17,482 bases of DNA. It comes from an uncultured Mediterraneibacter sp. (GTDB taxonomy: Bacteria > Bacillota > Clostridia > Lachnospirales > Lachnospiraceae). A program made the position numbers and the translations under genes. This document shows, piece by piece, positions 5,811 to 13,486 of this stretch. The notes under the pieces were generated by a model that did no database searches, was not told the DNA's origin, and saw nothing but the letters and a program-made list of their open reading frames with translations. Where the stretch lies: the NCBI GenBank assembly GCA_934418295.1, contig CAKRWZ010000038.1, forward strand, positions 1 through 17,482, written 5' to 3'. Position 1 is the stretch's first letter; the number at the start of each line of letters is the position of its first letter.

Positions 5811-7531
5811 CGAATCCAAGATCAGCTGAGGCGCAGAGAAAAAATGCCGGAGCGAAGAAGCGCCAGCCGGAGCAGAGAAACACAGTGGCAAAGAAGCATC
5901 CGCCGGAGCAGAAAAATGCAGCGGTGAAAAAACGTCCGCCGGAGCAAAGAAATACGGCGACAAAGAAACGTCTGCCGGAGCAGAGAAACATAACGACACA
6001 GGGCCGCACCCCGGAACAGGCAGGTGTACCGGCGAAAACGTATACGGCACAGAAATGTCTGTGGATGGCGGTGATCGTGGCCTATATAGGTGTTTTGTGC
6101 TGGTTGACAGCCGGAGGGTACCTGGTTTTTGAGGAGACAGTCCAGAACAATCTGCGTTTTCACAGTGTGTGGTTTTTGTTTCTGTTTTTGCCGGTACTGT
6201 TGTTGATCTATCACAAAGTGTCGGAGCGCATGCAGAAAAAGGTACTGTTGGTATTCAGCCTGCTTTTTTATGCATGGGGACAGCCGGTTTATATGGGACT
6301 TTTGTTGTTGTTGGCAGCTTTTCACTATTTCAGCGGATTGGATCTGGAAGGCAAACGAAGGATGTCCTGGAAAATGGACAACAGCATTTTGCTTTCCGTA
6401 GGATTTGATCTGTTATTATTGATTTTTTGCAGATATACAGGACTTTTAGCAGAAACACTGAACCGGTTCCTGCCGTTTCAGATTTCTTTGCAGCTTCCGG
6501 AGGCACCGGCAGGGATATCCGTATTCCTGTTGCTGGGGATCGGCTATTTGATTGAAGTTTATCGGGGAAAGATAAAGGCGGAGCAAAAATTTTTGAATGT
6601 GGCATTGTATTTGTCGCTATTCCCACCGCTGGCGGGAGGGCTTTTCGTCCGCTTCCAGGATTTGAAGGAAACACTGTCCAACCGAAAAAAAGGAGCGATC
6701 TTTTTCGGTGACGGAGCTATGTTTTTTATCCGCGGGATGGCAAAAGCCATGATCCTGGCCCATGTGCTGGGAAGGGCGCTTCAGGAGATCCTGCAAATGA
6801 AGCCGGGGAGCTTTACTGTGTTGACGGCGTGGATCGGGTGTGCATTGTATGCATTGAAATTGTATTATCTGTTGAGCGGTTATTCCGATATGGCCATTGG
6901 TGTCGGAAAGCTGCTGGGTCTGGAATTTAAGAAAAATTTTGAATATCCTTATACGGCGGAAAGCCTGACGGAATTTTCGGAGAAATGGTACATTTCCCTG
7001 GGGACATGGTTCCGAGAGAACGTGTTTGGTCCCATGGGCGGAGAAGAAAAAGGAACCGGGAGAACGGTGTTGCATCTGGCGGTGGTGTGGGCGCTGCTTG
7101 GGTGCTGGTACGGCCCCTCCTGGAAATTTTTGGTGTGGGGGCTTTTGGCAGGGCTTTTGCTGGCGGCAGAAAAATATGTTTTCAGCCGTGTGCTGGTAAA
7201 GATTCCGTCCTTTTTCAGACATCTTTATGTTTTGCTGCTGGTTTCCCTGGGATGGATCCTGTTTTTCAGCCCGGATCTGGGATATGCACTGCGGTATCTG
7301 GGGATGCTCTTCGGGATCGGCGCTTCCGGATTTGCAGATGGACAGAGCGTTTACTATCTTGTTACCAACTGGCTGATGATCCTGTTGGGTGTGCTGGGCT
7401 GTACGACGGCCGGTTACCGGCTTTTACAGAGGATCACCTACAATGTGCGCACACAAAGAGTGCGGGCGGGGACAGCCGGCGTGGTCTACGGCGGATTGTT
7501 TTTACTGTCACTGGCATATCTGGTCATGTAG
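5807..7531 (+). CDS. MBOAT-family membrane protein, both conserved His replaced by Tyr
   Basis: This multi-pass protein of 574 residues belongs to the MBOAT (AlgI/DltB/PatA-like) superfamily, whose members move acyl groups across the membrane to extracytoplasmic acceptors. Family blocks are clear: LLFYAWGQPVYM, AGISVFLLLGIGYLIEVYRG, LYLSLFPPLAGGLFVRF, LLSGYSDMAIGVGKLLG, EKWYISLGTWFRENVFGPMGG and LLGCWYGPSW. In AlgI and DltB the last two read RRWHISLS and GLWHGASW; here Y395 and Y435 occupy the two His positions, including the one regarded as catalytic. Residues 21-80 form 12-residue repeats (PEQRNTATKKRL-like) before the first membrane segment at about 84-101. The ATG at 5807 overlaps the upstream stop, with GGAGG at 5792-5796; an earlier ATG at 5774 inside the upstream gene has no comparable ribosome site. 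It may be inactive, altered in chemistry, or only an acyl channel. Confidence 0.85.
   Translation: MTNPRSAEAQRKNAGAKKRQPEQRNTVAKKHPPEQKNAAVKKRPPEQRNTATKKRLPEQRNITTQGRTPEQAGVPAKTYTAQKCLWMAVIVAYIGVLCWLTAGGYLVFEETVQNNLRFHSVWFLFLFLPVLLLIYHKVSERMQKKVLLVFSLLFYAWGQPVYMGLLLLLAAFHYFSGLDLEGKRRMSWKMDNSILLSVGFDLLLLIFCRYTGLLAETLNRFLPFQISLQLPEAPAGISVFLLLGIGYLIEVYRGKIKAEQKFLNVALYLSLFPPLAGGLFVRFQDLKETLSNRKKGAIFFGDGAMFFIRGMAKAMILAHVLGRALQEILQMKPGSFTVLTAWIGCALYALKLYYLLSGYSDMAIGVGKLLGLEFKKNFEYPYTAESLTEFSEKWYISLGTWFRENVFGPMGGEEKGTGRTVLHLAVVWALLGCWYGPSWKFLVWGLLAGLLLAAEKYVFSRVLVKIPSFFRHLYVLLLVSLGWILFFSPDLGYALRYLGMLFGIGASGFADGQSVYYLVTNWLMILLGVLGCTTAGYRLLQRITYNVRTQRVRAGTAGVVYGGLFLLSLAYLVM
5867..6046 (+). repeat. 36-bp in-frame tandem repeats, five units
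   Basis: Five contiguous 36-bp units start at 5867, 5903, 5939, 5975 and 6011. Each encodes twelve residues of the form PEQ-R/K-N-x4-KK-R-x; the fifth is degenerate and keeps mainly PEQ. A partial related unit (AQRKNAGAKKRQ) precedes them. The coding frame is kept throughout, so changes in unit number would only alter the length of the basic cytoplasmic tail of the MBOAT protein. Confidence 0.88.
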
Positions 7532-7546
7532 CGGGGGAGTAGGAAA

Positions 7547-8701
7547 ATGAAAACGGACAGAAAAAGAGAAAACGGAAAAGTCAGAAAAGTAGTCGGGAAA
7601 ATGCTGGTGGTGTTTTTGATGGTATTTTTGGCCGGGACATTGCTGCTTCCGGATCAGAATCAGGCGGAAAAGGCAAGAAGTACCGCGGAAATCCCTGATC
7701 TGACTTGGGCTTCCTTTTGGGACGGAAGCTTTCTGAAAGGCTGGGAGGCCTACTATGCAGACCGACTGTTTGGAAGAGGCCTTTTGGGAAGCCTGGTGGC
7801 CGCAGAAGATACGGTAACAGGACATCGGGAGGAAAACGGGATCTATAAAGGGAGTCAAGACCAACTGCTGGAAGAGATCAAAGCCCCGGATGAAGAGAAG
7901 CTGAACAAGAATCTGCAGGCAATCTGGGATTTTGCCAGCCAGTACTGGGAGGCACCGATGAGTATAATGATCGTACCGGATGCAGCGCAGATATTTCCGG
8001 ACAGACTTCCGGTATCAGCAAAGACTTTGGATCAGTCGGAGCTGACCAAAACCATCGATGCAAAATTGGGGGAGCTGGTGCTCAGTATCGATGCAGAAAG
8101 CGCTTTAAAAAAGCATGTGAATGAAAAATTGTATTATCAGACAGACTATCACTGGACCAGTCTCGGGGCGTATTATGCGTTTCAGGAGGCGGCAAAGGAT
8201 CTGGAGTTGGACACCTCTAAAATTGAAGAATTTGCTTCTTATGCGGTGACGACGGAGTATAACGGTGCACTTTCCGCCAGGAGCGGTTTTTTAAAAGGCG
8301 TGAAAGAAGAAATACAGATTTATATTCCCGGAGAAAAAGTACAGGTGGTCGTTGAATATCCCGAAAAAAAGGAAAAAAGGACGTCGTTGTTTTCCTCTGC
8401 GGGATTGGAAAGTGAAGATCCCTATCGAGTGTTTTTAGGCGGGGACGATCCGCTGGTTGACATTAAGACGACGGCGGACAGCAACAGAAGGCTCCTGGTC
8501 TTTAAAGATTCTTCTGCCAATTGTTTTGTGCAGTTTCTGACGCCTTATTACCGGGAAATCATCCTGGTGGATCCGACCAGTTGTAACATGAGCGGAAAAG
8601 AGCTGATGGAAACATACCGCGCAACAGATGTGATGTTTTTGTACAGAGGAAATGTTTTCGCAGAGGATGACAGTTTAAGCGGAGTGTTGACAGGTGAGTA
8701 A
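7547..8701 (+). CDS. DHHW-family (AlgX/AlgJ-like) SGNH protein
   Basis: This protein of 384 residues has a basic N-terminus and one hydrophobic segment at about residues 18-34, which anchors or exports it. The rest matches the DHHW family, relatives of the alginate O-acetylation proteins AlgJ and AlgX. The signature is TDYHWTS: D200 and H202 of the catalytic pair are present, with Tyr in place of the first His of DHHW. The nucleophile block is LLVFKDSSANCF, with S322 following KD, where relatives have KDSYAN. It ends with the typical segment placing VVDP/ILVDP before a C-terminal strand. These proteins usually transfer or remove O-acetyl groups on extracellular polymers. The gene follows the MBOAT gene by 15 bases, with GGGGGAG at 7533-7539, and its last codons overlap the GTG start of rluF. 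Confidence 0.82.
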   Translation: MKTDRKRENGKVRKVVGKMLVVFLMVFLAGTLLLPDQNQAEKARSTAEIPDLTWASFWDGSFLKGWEAYYADRLFGRGLLGSLVAAEDTVTGHREENGIYKGSQDQLLEEIKAPDEEKLNKNLQAIWDFASQYWEAPMSIMIVPDAAQIFPDRLPVSAKTLDQSELTKTIDAKLGELVLSIDAESALKKHVNEKLYYQTDYHWTSLGAYYAFQEAAKDLELDTSKIEEFASYAVTTEYNGALSARSGFLKGVKEEIQIYIPGEKVQVVVEYPEKKEKRTSLFSSAGLESEDPYRVFLGGDDPLVDIKTTADSNRRLLVFKDSSANCFVQFLTPYYREIILVDPTSCNMSGKELMETYRATDVMFLYRGNVFAEDDSLSGVLTGE

Positions 8702-9491
8702 TCAGATAGAAAAAGAATTTTACAGACAAAAGGAATCGGTACGGCTGAATAAGTATCTGAGTGAAGCAGGAGTCTGCTCCCGGCGGGAAGCAGACCGGCT
8801 GATTGAGGAAGGACGGGTGACGGTAGACGGCAGGCAGGCAGAAAAAGGCATGCGGGTGGTCCCGGGGATACAGGAGATTCGTGTGGGAAAAAAAATCATT
8901 TCCGGAAAAGAAAAAATGACGGTGCTGGCAGTAAACAAACCGGCAGGAATTGTTTGTACGGAAGACCGCAGAGAAAGGAACAGTATCGTCCGCTTTTTGG
9001 ATTATCCCATAAGAGTGACGTATGTAGGGCGGCTGGACAAGGATTCTACCGGTCTTTTGCTGATGACAAACAACGGCGATATCATCAACAAGATCATGCG
9101 CGCCGGCAACCGGCATGAGAAGGAATATAAAGTGACGGTGGACCGGAAGATCACACAGGAGTTTTTGGATAAAATGGCGGCGGGAGTCCCGATCCTGGAT
9201 ACGATGACCAGGCCATGTCAGGTATTTTATGAGGGAGCTTATACGTTTCGGATCATTTTGACCCAGGGGCTGAACCGGCAGATCCGCAGGATGTGTGAGG
9301 CACTGGGTTATGAAGTGAAAAAATTGAAACGGATCCGGATCATGAACATTGAGCTGGGTGATCTGAAAGAGGGAGAATACCGGGAACTGACGGATCCGGA
9401 ATTGGATGGACTGTACAGATTGACAGAGCATTCCTACAATGATTGGAAAGAAGTGCGGGAAAAGAAAGAAGTGCAAAAGGAAAAGCAGTAA
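8694..9491 (+). CDS. rluF: 23S rRNA pseudouridine synthase, RluF type
   Basis: RluF makes pseudouridine in 23S rRNA (position 2604 in E. coli, with activity at 2605). The product is 265 residues. An S4 RNA-binding domain at about residues 17-65 (RLNKYLSEAGVCSRREADRL) is followed by the catalytic domain: NKPAGIVCT, GRLDKDSTGL with catalytic D115, the RluF-type segment NKIMRAGNRHEKEY, and LTQGLNRQIRRMCEALGYEVKKLKR. Similarity to E. coli RluF in those blocks is closer than to RluB. The start is a GTG at 8694 with GGAG at 8681-8684; it overlaps the end of the DHHW gene by eight bases, so the two are translationally coupled. ligA follows after 16 bases. A charged tail (about residues 250-265) extends past the domain. 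Confidence 0.88.
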   Translation: MSNQIEKEFYRQKESVRLNKYLSEAGVCSRREADRLIEEGRVTVDGRQAEKGMRVVPGIQEIRVGKKIISGKEKMTVLAVNKPAGIVCTEDRRERNSIVRFLDYPIRVTYVGRLDKDSTGLLLMTNNGDIINKIMRAGNRHEKEYKVTVDRKITQEFLDKMAAGVPILDTMTRPCQVFYEGAYTFRIILTQGLNRQIRRMCEALGYEVKKLKRIRIMNIELGDLKEGEYRELTDPELDGLYRLTEHSYNDWKEVREKKEVQKEKQ

Positions 9492-9507
9492 AGAGTGGAT
9501 AAGAAGA

Positions 9508-11469
9508 ATGGATAAAAAGAAAAGAATGCGGGAGCTGGTGGAGATGCTCAATCGGGCAAGAAAGGCCTATGAGCAGGAAGACAGCGAGATCATGAGTAAT
9601 TACGAATACGACCATCTTTATGATGAACTGGAAAAGCTGGAAAATGAGCTGGGCGTCACCATGTCCAACAGCCCCACGGTCAATGTGGGATATGAGGTCT
9701 TGAGCGAACTGCCAAAGGAACGGCACGAAAGCCCGATGCTGTCTTTGGATAAGACGAAAGACCCTCAGCGCCTGAAAGAGTTTTTGGGAGATCAGAAAGC
9801 GGTAATCTCCTGGAAGCTGGATGGTCTGACCATTGTGCTGACGTACCGGGACGGAAGTCTGGAAAAGGCGGTCACCAGAGGAAACGGTGAGATCGGCGAG
9901 ATCATCACAAACAACGCAAAAGTTTTTCAGAACATTCCCCATACCATTCCATATAAAGGAGAATTGATCCTCCGGGGAGAAGCGGTGATCAGCTATGCGG
10001 ATTTTCAAAGGATCAACGATGAGATCGAGGATGTGGATGCAAAATATAAAAATCCGAGAAATCTTTGCAGCGGTTCCGTCCGTCAACTAAACAATGAGAT
10101 TACGGCAAAACGGCACGTTCATTTTCTGGCGTTTACATTGGTACGGGCAGACGGAGTGGATTTTCACAATTCCAGGATGCGGCAGTTTGCCTGGTTAGAA
10201 GAACAGGGCTTTGAGGTAGTAGAGCATTATTTGACGGATCGGGAGAATCTGGAAGAAAAGATCACATATTTTGCAAATCATATATCGGAAAATGCGTTTC
10301 CGTCGGACGGGCTGGTACTCCTTTATGAGGACATTGCTTACGGGAATTCTTTGGGAAGGACTGCCAAGTTTCCGCGGGATGCTTTCGCTTTTAAATGGGC
10401 GGATGAGATCCGGGAGACGACCTTGCGGGAAATTGAGTGGAGCCCTTCGAGGACCGGCCTGATCAATCCGGTGGCGATCTTTGACCCGGTGGAGCTGGAG
10501 GGAACGACGGTCAGCAGAGCCAGTGTGCACAATATCAGCATTATGGAAGAGCTGGAATTGGGTGTCGGCGATTCGATTCAGGTTTATAAAGCAAATATGA
10601 TTATACCGCAGATCGCAGAAAATCTGACGCGCAGCGGTGTGAAAGATATCCCGAAAGTCTGTCCGGTCTGTGGGGAAGCGACCCGGATCGATATGCAAAA
10701 CGGGACAAAGACTCTGTGTTGTCCCAATCCGGAGTGTCAGGCAAAACAGATAAAGTCTTTTGCGTTGTTTGTGAGCAGGGATGCGTTGAATATCGAGGGA
10801 CTTTCTGAGGCAACGCTGGAAAAATTTATTGCCCGCGGATTTATCCGGAAGATGGACGACATTTTCCACCTGGACCGATATGCAGACGAGATTCGGGAGA
10901 TGGAAGGATTCGGAGAAAAATCCTGCGAAAACCTGCTGAAAAGTATTGAGACGGCACGGAACACGACGCTGCCCAGGCTGCTTTACGGGCTTGGGATCGC
11001 CGGAATCGGGCTGGCAAATGCCAAGCTGATCTGCAAAGCATTCAAAAATCAGCCGGAGAAGATCCAACATGCAACGGCAGAAGAAATTGCAGAGATTCCG
11101 GGGATGGGGGAAGTGCTGGCGGGCGCTTATGTCTCTTATTTTGCAAAGGAAGAAAATGCGCAGCTGTTCCAACGGCTGCTAAAAGAGGTTGTCATTCCGG
11201 AGTTCAGGGAAGAGACCAAGGCGCAGCTGTTAGAGGGAAAAACCTTCGTGATCACCGGAAGCGTGCATTTTTTCAAAAACCGGGCGGAAGTAAAGGAAGT
11301 GATCGAAGGTTTGGGCGGAAAAGTGACCGGAAGTGTTACGTCTAAAACAGACTATTTGATCAACAACGATGTGACCAGTACGTCTTCCAAAAACAAGAAG
11401 GCAAATGAATTGGGGGTTCCGATTATTTCGGAAGAAGAATTTCGGAAAATGGCAGAATTGGAAGCGTAA
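9508..11469 (+). CDS. ligA: NAD-dependent DNA ligase, divergent LigA
   Basis: LigA seals nicks in DNA using NAD. The product is 653 residues from the ATG at 9508, the usual length, with every domain present: Ia, adenylation domain, OB fold, a four-cysteine zinc finger (C385, C388, C404, C410), helix-hairpin-helix repeats and a C-terminal BRCT (about 577-653). The adenylated lysine is K103 in SWKLDG, and RGE of motif III is kept. Several positions depart from the canonical ligase: Ser101 where most have Glu (CExK), TRGNG/GEI in place of TRGDG/GED, and DGLVLLY in place of DGVVIKV, so Leu272 replaces a lysine reported as essential in E. coli LigA (K290). I recall this variant from other Lachnospiraceae. 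A longer reading from 9439 is unlikely because it overlaps rluF and adds a Lys-rich leader; the ribosome site at 9508 is weak, and ATG 9526 is an alternative. Confidence 0.9.
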   Translation: MDKKKRMRELVEMLNRARKAYEQEDSEIMSNYEYDHLYDELEKLENELGVTMSNSPTVNVGYEVLSELPKERHESPMLSLDKTKDPQRLKEFLGDQKAVISWKLDGLTIVLTYRDGSLEKAVTRGNGEIGEIITNNAKVFQNIPHTIPYKGELILRGEAVISYADFQRINDEIEDVDAKYKNPRNLCSGSVRQLNNEITAKRHVHFLAFTLVRADGVDFHNSRMRQFAWLEEQGFEVVEHYLTDRENLEEKITYFANHISENAFPSDGLVLLYEDIAYGNSLGRTAKFPRDAFAFKWADEIRETTLREIEWSPSRTGLINPVAIFDPVELEGTTVSRASVHNISIMEELELGVGDSIQVYKANMIIPQIAENLTRSGVKDIPKVCPVCGEATRIDMQNGTKTLCCPNPECQAKQIKSFALFVSRDALNIEGLSEATLEKFIARGFIRKMDDIFHLDRYADEIREMEGFGEKSCENLLKSIETARNTTLPRLLYGLGIAGIGLANAKLICKAFKNQPEKIQHATAEEIAEIPGMGEVLAGAYVSYFAKEENAQLFQRLLKEVVIPEFREETKAQLLEGKTFVITGSVHFFKNRAEVKEVIEGLGGKVTGSVTSKTDYLINNDVTSTSSKNKKANELGVPIISEEEFRKMAELEA

Positions 11470-11544
11470 TTTATAGAAATAGAGTGAGCAAAAACAGGAT
11501 ATTTGAATATTTTGTGAAAATTCCGACAAACGAGGGCGGTCAGC

Positions 11545-11573
11545 TTGCGCCGTTTTCCAAGGTATGTTAGAAT
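11545..11573 (+). promoter_or_regulatory. promoter of trxA-clpX
   Basis: TTGCGC at 11545-11550 and TAGAAT at 11568-11573 are 17 bases apart. Transcription should begin near 11580, giving a leader of about 80 bases that holds a weak GGATA/TATCC hairpin at 11603-11621. The 193-base gap after ligA (11470-11662) contains only this promoter and leader; I see no gene in it. Confidence 0.62.
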
Positions 11574-11646
11574 ATGAGCGGATAAATAGGAAAAGTTCCG
11601 TTGGATATCGTCAGAGTATCCGAATTTCGAAAAATAAGAATTTAAT

Positions 11647-11654
11647 AAAGGAGG
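11647..11654 (+). promoter_or_regulatory. ribosome binding site that sets the trxA start
   Basis: AAAGGAGG lies eight bases before the ATG at 11663. The open frame runs back to 11564, but that ATG overlaps the -10 box, so the 103-residue protein is the right one. Confidence 0.88.
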
Positions 11655-11662
11655 AAAAGAAA

Positions 11663-11974
11663 ATGTTAAAGATTACAGCGGAAAATTTTGACCAGGAAGT
11701 CATAAAAGCACATGGAGCAGTTTTATTGGATTTTTGGGCATCATGGTGCGGTCCTTGTAATATGTTTGCACCGACTTTGGAAGATTATGCCAATGAGCAT
11801 CCGGAAATAAAGATCGGAAAGGTAGATGTGGATGCAGAGAATGCTTTGGCTGCAAAGTTTCGTGTCATGAGCATTCCGACGCTGCTTTTGTTTAAAGACG
11901 GCGAGAAAAAAGCAGTATCAGCAGGTGTTCTTTCCAAAGCGGAATTGGAGGCTTGGGTAAAAGAAAATCTCTGA
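11663..11974 (+). CDS. trxA: thioredoxin
   Basis: This cytosolic thioredoxin of 103 residues reduces disulfides in target proteins using electrons from thioredoxin reductase. The active site is FWASWCGPCNMF with C29 and C32; the cis-proline is P72 in MSIPTLLLF, and D24 is the usual buried Asp next to the first strand. Length and fold order (MLKITAENF to the C-terminal helix WVKENL) are standard. Asn33 follows the second Cys where Lys or Arg is more common. It has its own promoter and strong ribosome site. clpX starts 37 bases after its stop with no terminator between, so oxidative or protein stress may raise both together. No reductase gene is in the window. Confidence 0.95.
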   Translation: MLKITAENFDQEVIKAHGAVLLDFWASWCGPCNMFAPTLEDYANEHPEIKIGKVDVDAENALAAKFRVMSIPTLLLFKDGEKKAVSAGVLSKAELEAWVKENL

Positions 11975-12011
11975 TCCGAGAAAAACACCGGTTCAGAAAG
12001 AGGGTGTACAA

Positions 12012-13442
12012 ATGTCAGATAAAGAATTGATCATAGACGAAGAACAGGCAGAAGATGAACAGGCTTCGGAAGCAGGACATGGTTCCGGGGATTCTGATAC
12101 GGACGAATATGAAAAAGTGTGCATGGTGTGCCATCGTCCGGAAAGCAAGGCCGGAAAAATGATCGAGCTGCCGAATCACATGACCATCTGTTATGACTGT
12201 ATGCAAAAAAGCATGGATGTTATGAAACAGACTCCCTTCGATTACAGTCAACTGATGAATATTCCGGGAGTACAGGTTCTCAATGTAGAGGACCTGGAGC
12301 AGATGATGCCGAAGCAGCAGAAAATAAAAACAAAAAAACCGGATGAAAAATTAAAACCGGTGTTTGATATCAATCATATCCCGGCGCCGCACAAGATCAA
12401 AGCACAGCTGGATGAGTTCGTGGTGGGACAGGATTATGCCAAAAAAGCGATGTCCGTAGCCGTTTACAACCATTATAAGCGGGTGGCTCACGACATGATG
12501 GACGATATCGAGATCGAAAAGTCCAATATGCTGATGATCGGACCGACAGGTTCCGGAAAAACCTATCTGGTGAAAACGCTGGCGCGGCTTTTAGATGTAC
12601 CGTTGGCGATCACGGATGCCACATCTCTGACGGAGGCGGGATATATCGGCGATGATATCGAAAGTGTTGTATCCAAGCTTTTAGCTGCTGCGGATAATGA
12701 TGTGGAAAAAGCAGAGCAGGGAATTATCTTCATCGATGAGATCGATAAGATTGCAAAGAAAAAGAATACAAACCAGAGGGATGTAAGCGGAGAATCCGTA
12801 CAGCAGGGACTTTTGAAGCTTCTGGAGGGAAGTGAAGTAGAAGTGCCGGTGGGAGCCAACAGTAAAAATGCGATGGTTCCTTTGACGACAGTCAACACAA
12901 GAAATATCCTGTTTATCTGCGGCGGTGCATTTCCGGGGCTGGAGGAGATTATTAAGGAACGGCTGACCAAACGGGCTTCCATTGGGTTTGAGGCGGATCT
13001 GAAAGACAAATACGATCATGATAAAAATCTTTTGGAAAAAGTGACGGTAGAGGATCTGCGCAAATACGGTATGATTCCTGAATTTTTGGGGCGTTTGCCG
13101 ATCATTTTCACATTGACCGGACTGAACGAAGAAATGCTGGTTAAAATCCTCAAGGAGCCTCGCAATGCCATTTTGAAGCAGTATCAGAAGCTGTTGGCGT
13201 TGGATGAAGTACAGTTGAAATTTGATGATGAAGCACTGTGTTCCATTGCGGAAAAAGCCATGGAAAAGGATACCGGAGCCAGAGCCTTGCGGGCGATCAT
13301 CGAAGAGTTCATGCTGGACATCATGTATGAGATACCGAAGGATGATTCCATTGGGCAGGTGACCATCACCCGAGATTATATCGAAGGAAAAGGCGGACCG
13401 ATCATCATGCTGCGGGGACAGCAGAGACTGGAGCAGTCTTAA
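12012..13442 (+). CDS. clpX: ClpX-type AAA+ unfoldase, divergent paralogue
   Basis: ClpX unfolds tagged proteins with ATP and feeds them to the ClpP protease. The product is 476 residues, longer than the usual 410-430. An acidic leader (about 1-33) precedes a zinc-binding domain with C37, C40, C60 and C63. The AAA+ core has Walker A GPTGSGKT (177-184), pore loop GYIG (210-213; usually GYVG), Walker B IIFIDEID (238-245) and sensor II GAR (422-424). The IGF tripeptide for docking on ClpP is present at 324-326, so ClpP binding is expected. The RKH substrate loop, which normally follows VPP, is replaced by GANSKNAMVPLTTVNT (281-296). Adapter and substrate range may therefore differ. It is not next to clpP or lon as canonical clpX genes often are; it follows trxA. 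A second, canonical clpX may exist elsewhere. Confidence 0.88.
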   Translation: MSDKELIIDEEQAEDEQASEAGHGSGDSDTDEYEKVCMVCHRPESKAGKMIELPNHMTICYDCMQKSMDVMKQTPFDYSQLMNIPGVQVLNVEDLEQMMPKQQKIKTKKPDEKLKPVFDINHIPAPHKIKAQLDEFVVGQDYAKKAMSVAVYNHYKRVAHDMMDDIEIEKSNMLMIGPTGSGKTYLVKTLARLLDVPLAITDATSLTEAGYIGDDIESVVSKLLAAADNDVEKAEQGIIFIDEIDKIAKKKNTNQRDVSGESVQQGLLKLLEGSEVEVPVGANSKNAMVPLTTVNTRNILFICGGAFPGLEEIIKERLTKRASIGFEADLKDKYDHDKNLLEKVTVEDLRKYGMIPEFLGRLPIIFTLTGLNEEMLVKILKEPRNAILKQYQKLLALDEVQLKFDDEALCSIAEKAMEKDTGARALRAIIEEFMLDIMYEIPKDDSIGQVTITRDYIEGKGGPIIMLRGQQRLEQS

Positions 13443-13486
13443 AAGGAAACGGCCTGAAACGAAATAAAAAAAATCAAGAATAAACC

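Noticed and set aside
5867..6046. CRISPR array suggested by 36-bp periodic repeats
   Set aside because: Units are contiguous without spacers, diverge mainly by coding-compatible changes and stay in frame inside the MBOAT gene.
5807..7531. MBOAT gene as a pseudogene
   Set aside because: The frame is open over 574 codons, start and stop are coupled to both neighbours, and membrane segments and motifs are intact, so the His changes look like variation in a working gene.
6985..7542. Plus-strand open frame of about 185 codons in another frame of the MBOAT gene
   Set aside because: The MBOAT frame carries the membrane segments and family motifs; the alternative frame has neither hydrophobic pattern nor motif.
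9439..9507. Extended N-terminus for LigA
   Set aside because: The extra residues are a Lys-rich translation of the rluF tail in another frame, and the protein from 9508 already has full LigA length.
8559..9551. Minus-strand open frame of about 330 codons across rluF
   Set aside because: RluF and LigA motifs in the plus strand explain the region; the antisense frame crosses three gene boundaries and shows no family motif.
10195..11172. Minus-strand open frame of about 325 codons inside ligA
   Set aside because: It is a shadow of LigA, including its zinc finger and helix-hairpin-helix region, with no own start signal.
11534..11556. Terminator after ligA formed by GGCG and CGCC around 11535-11551
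   Set aside because: The stem has only about four pairs and the T run is short; the region fits better as the trxA -35 area.
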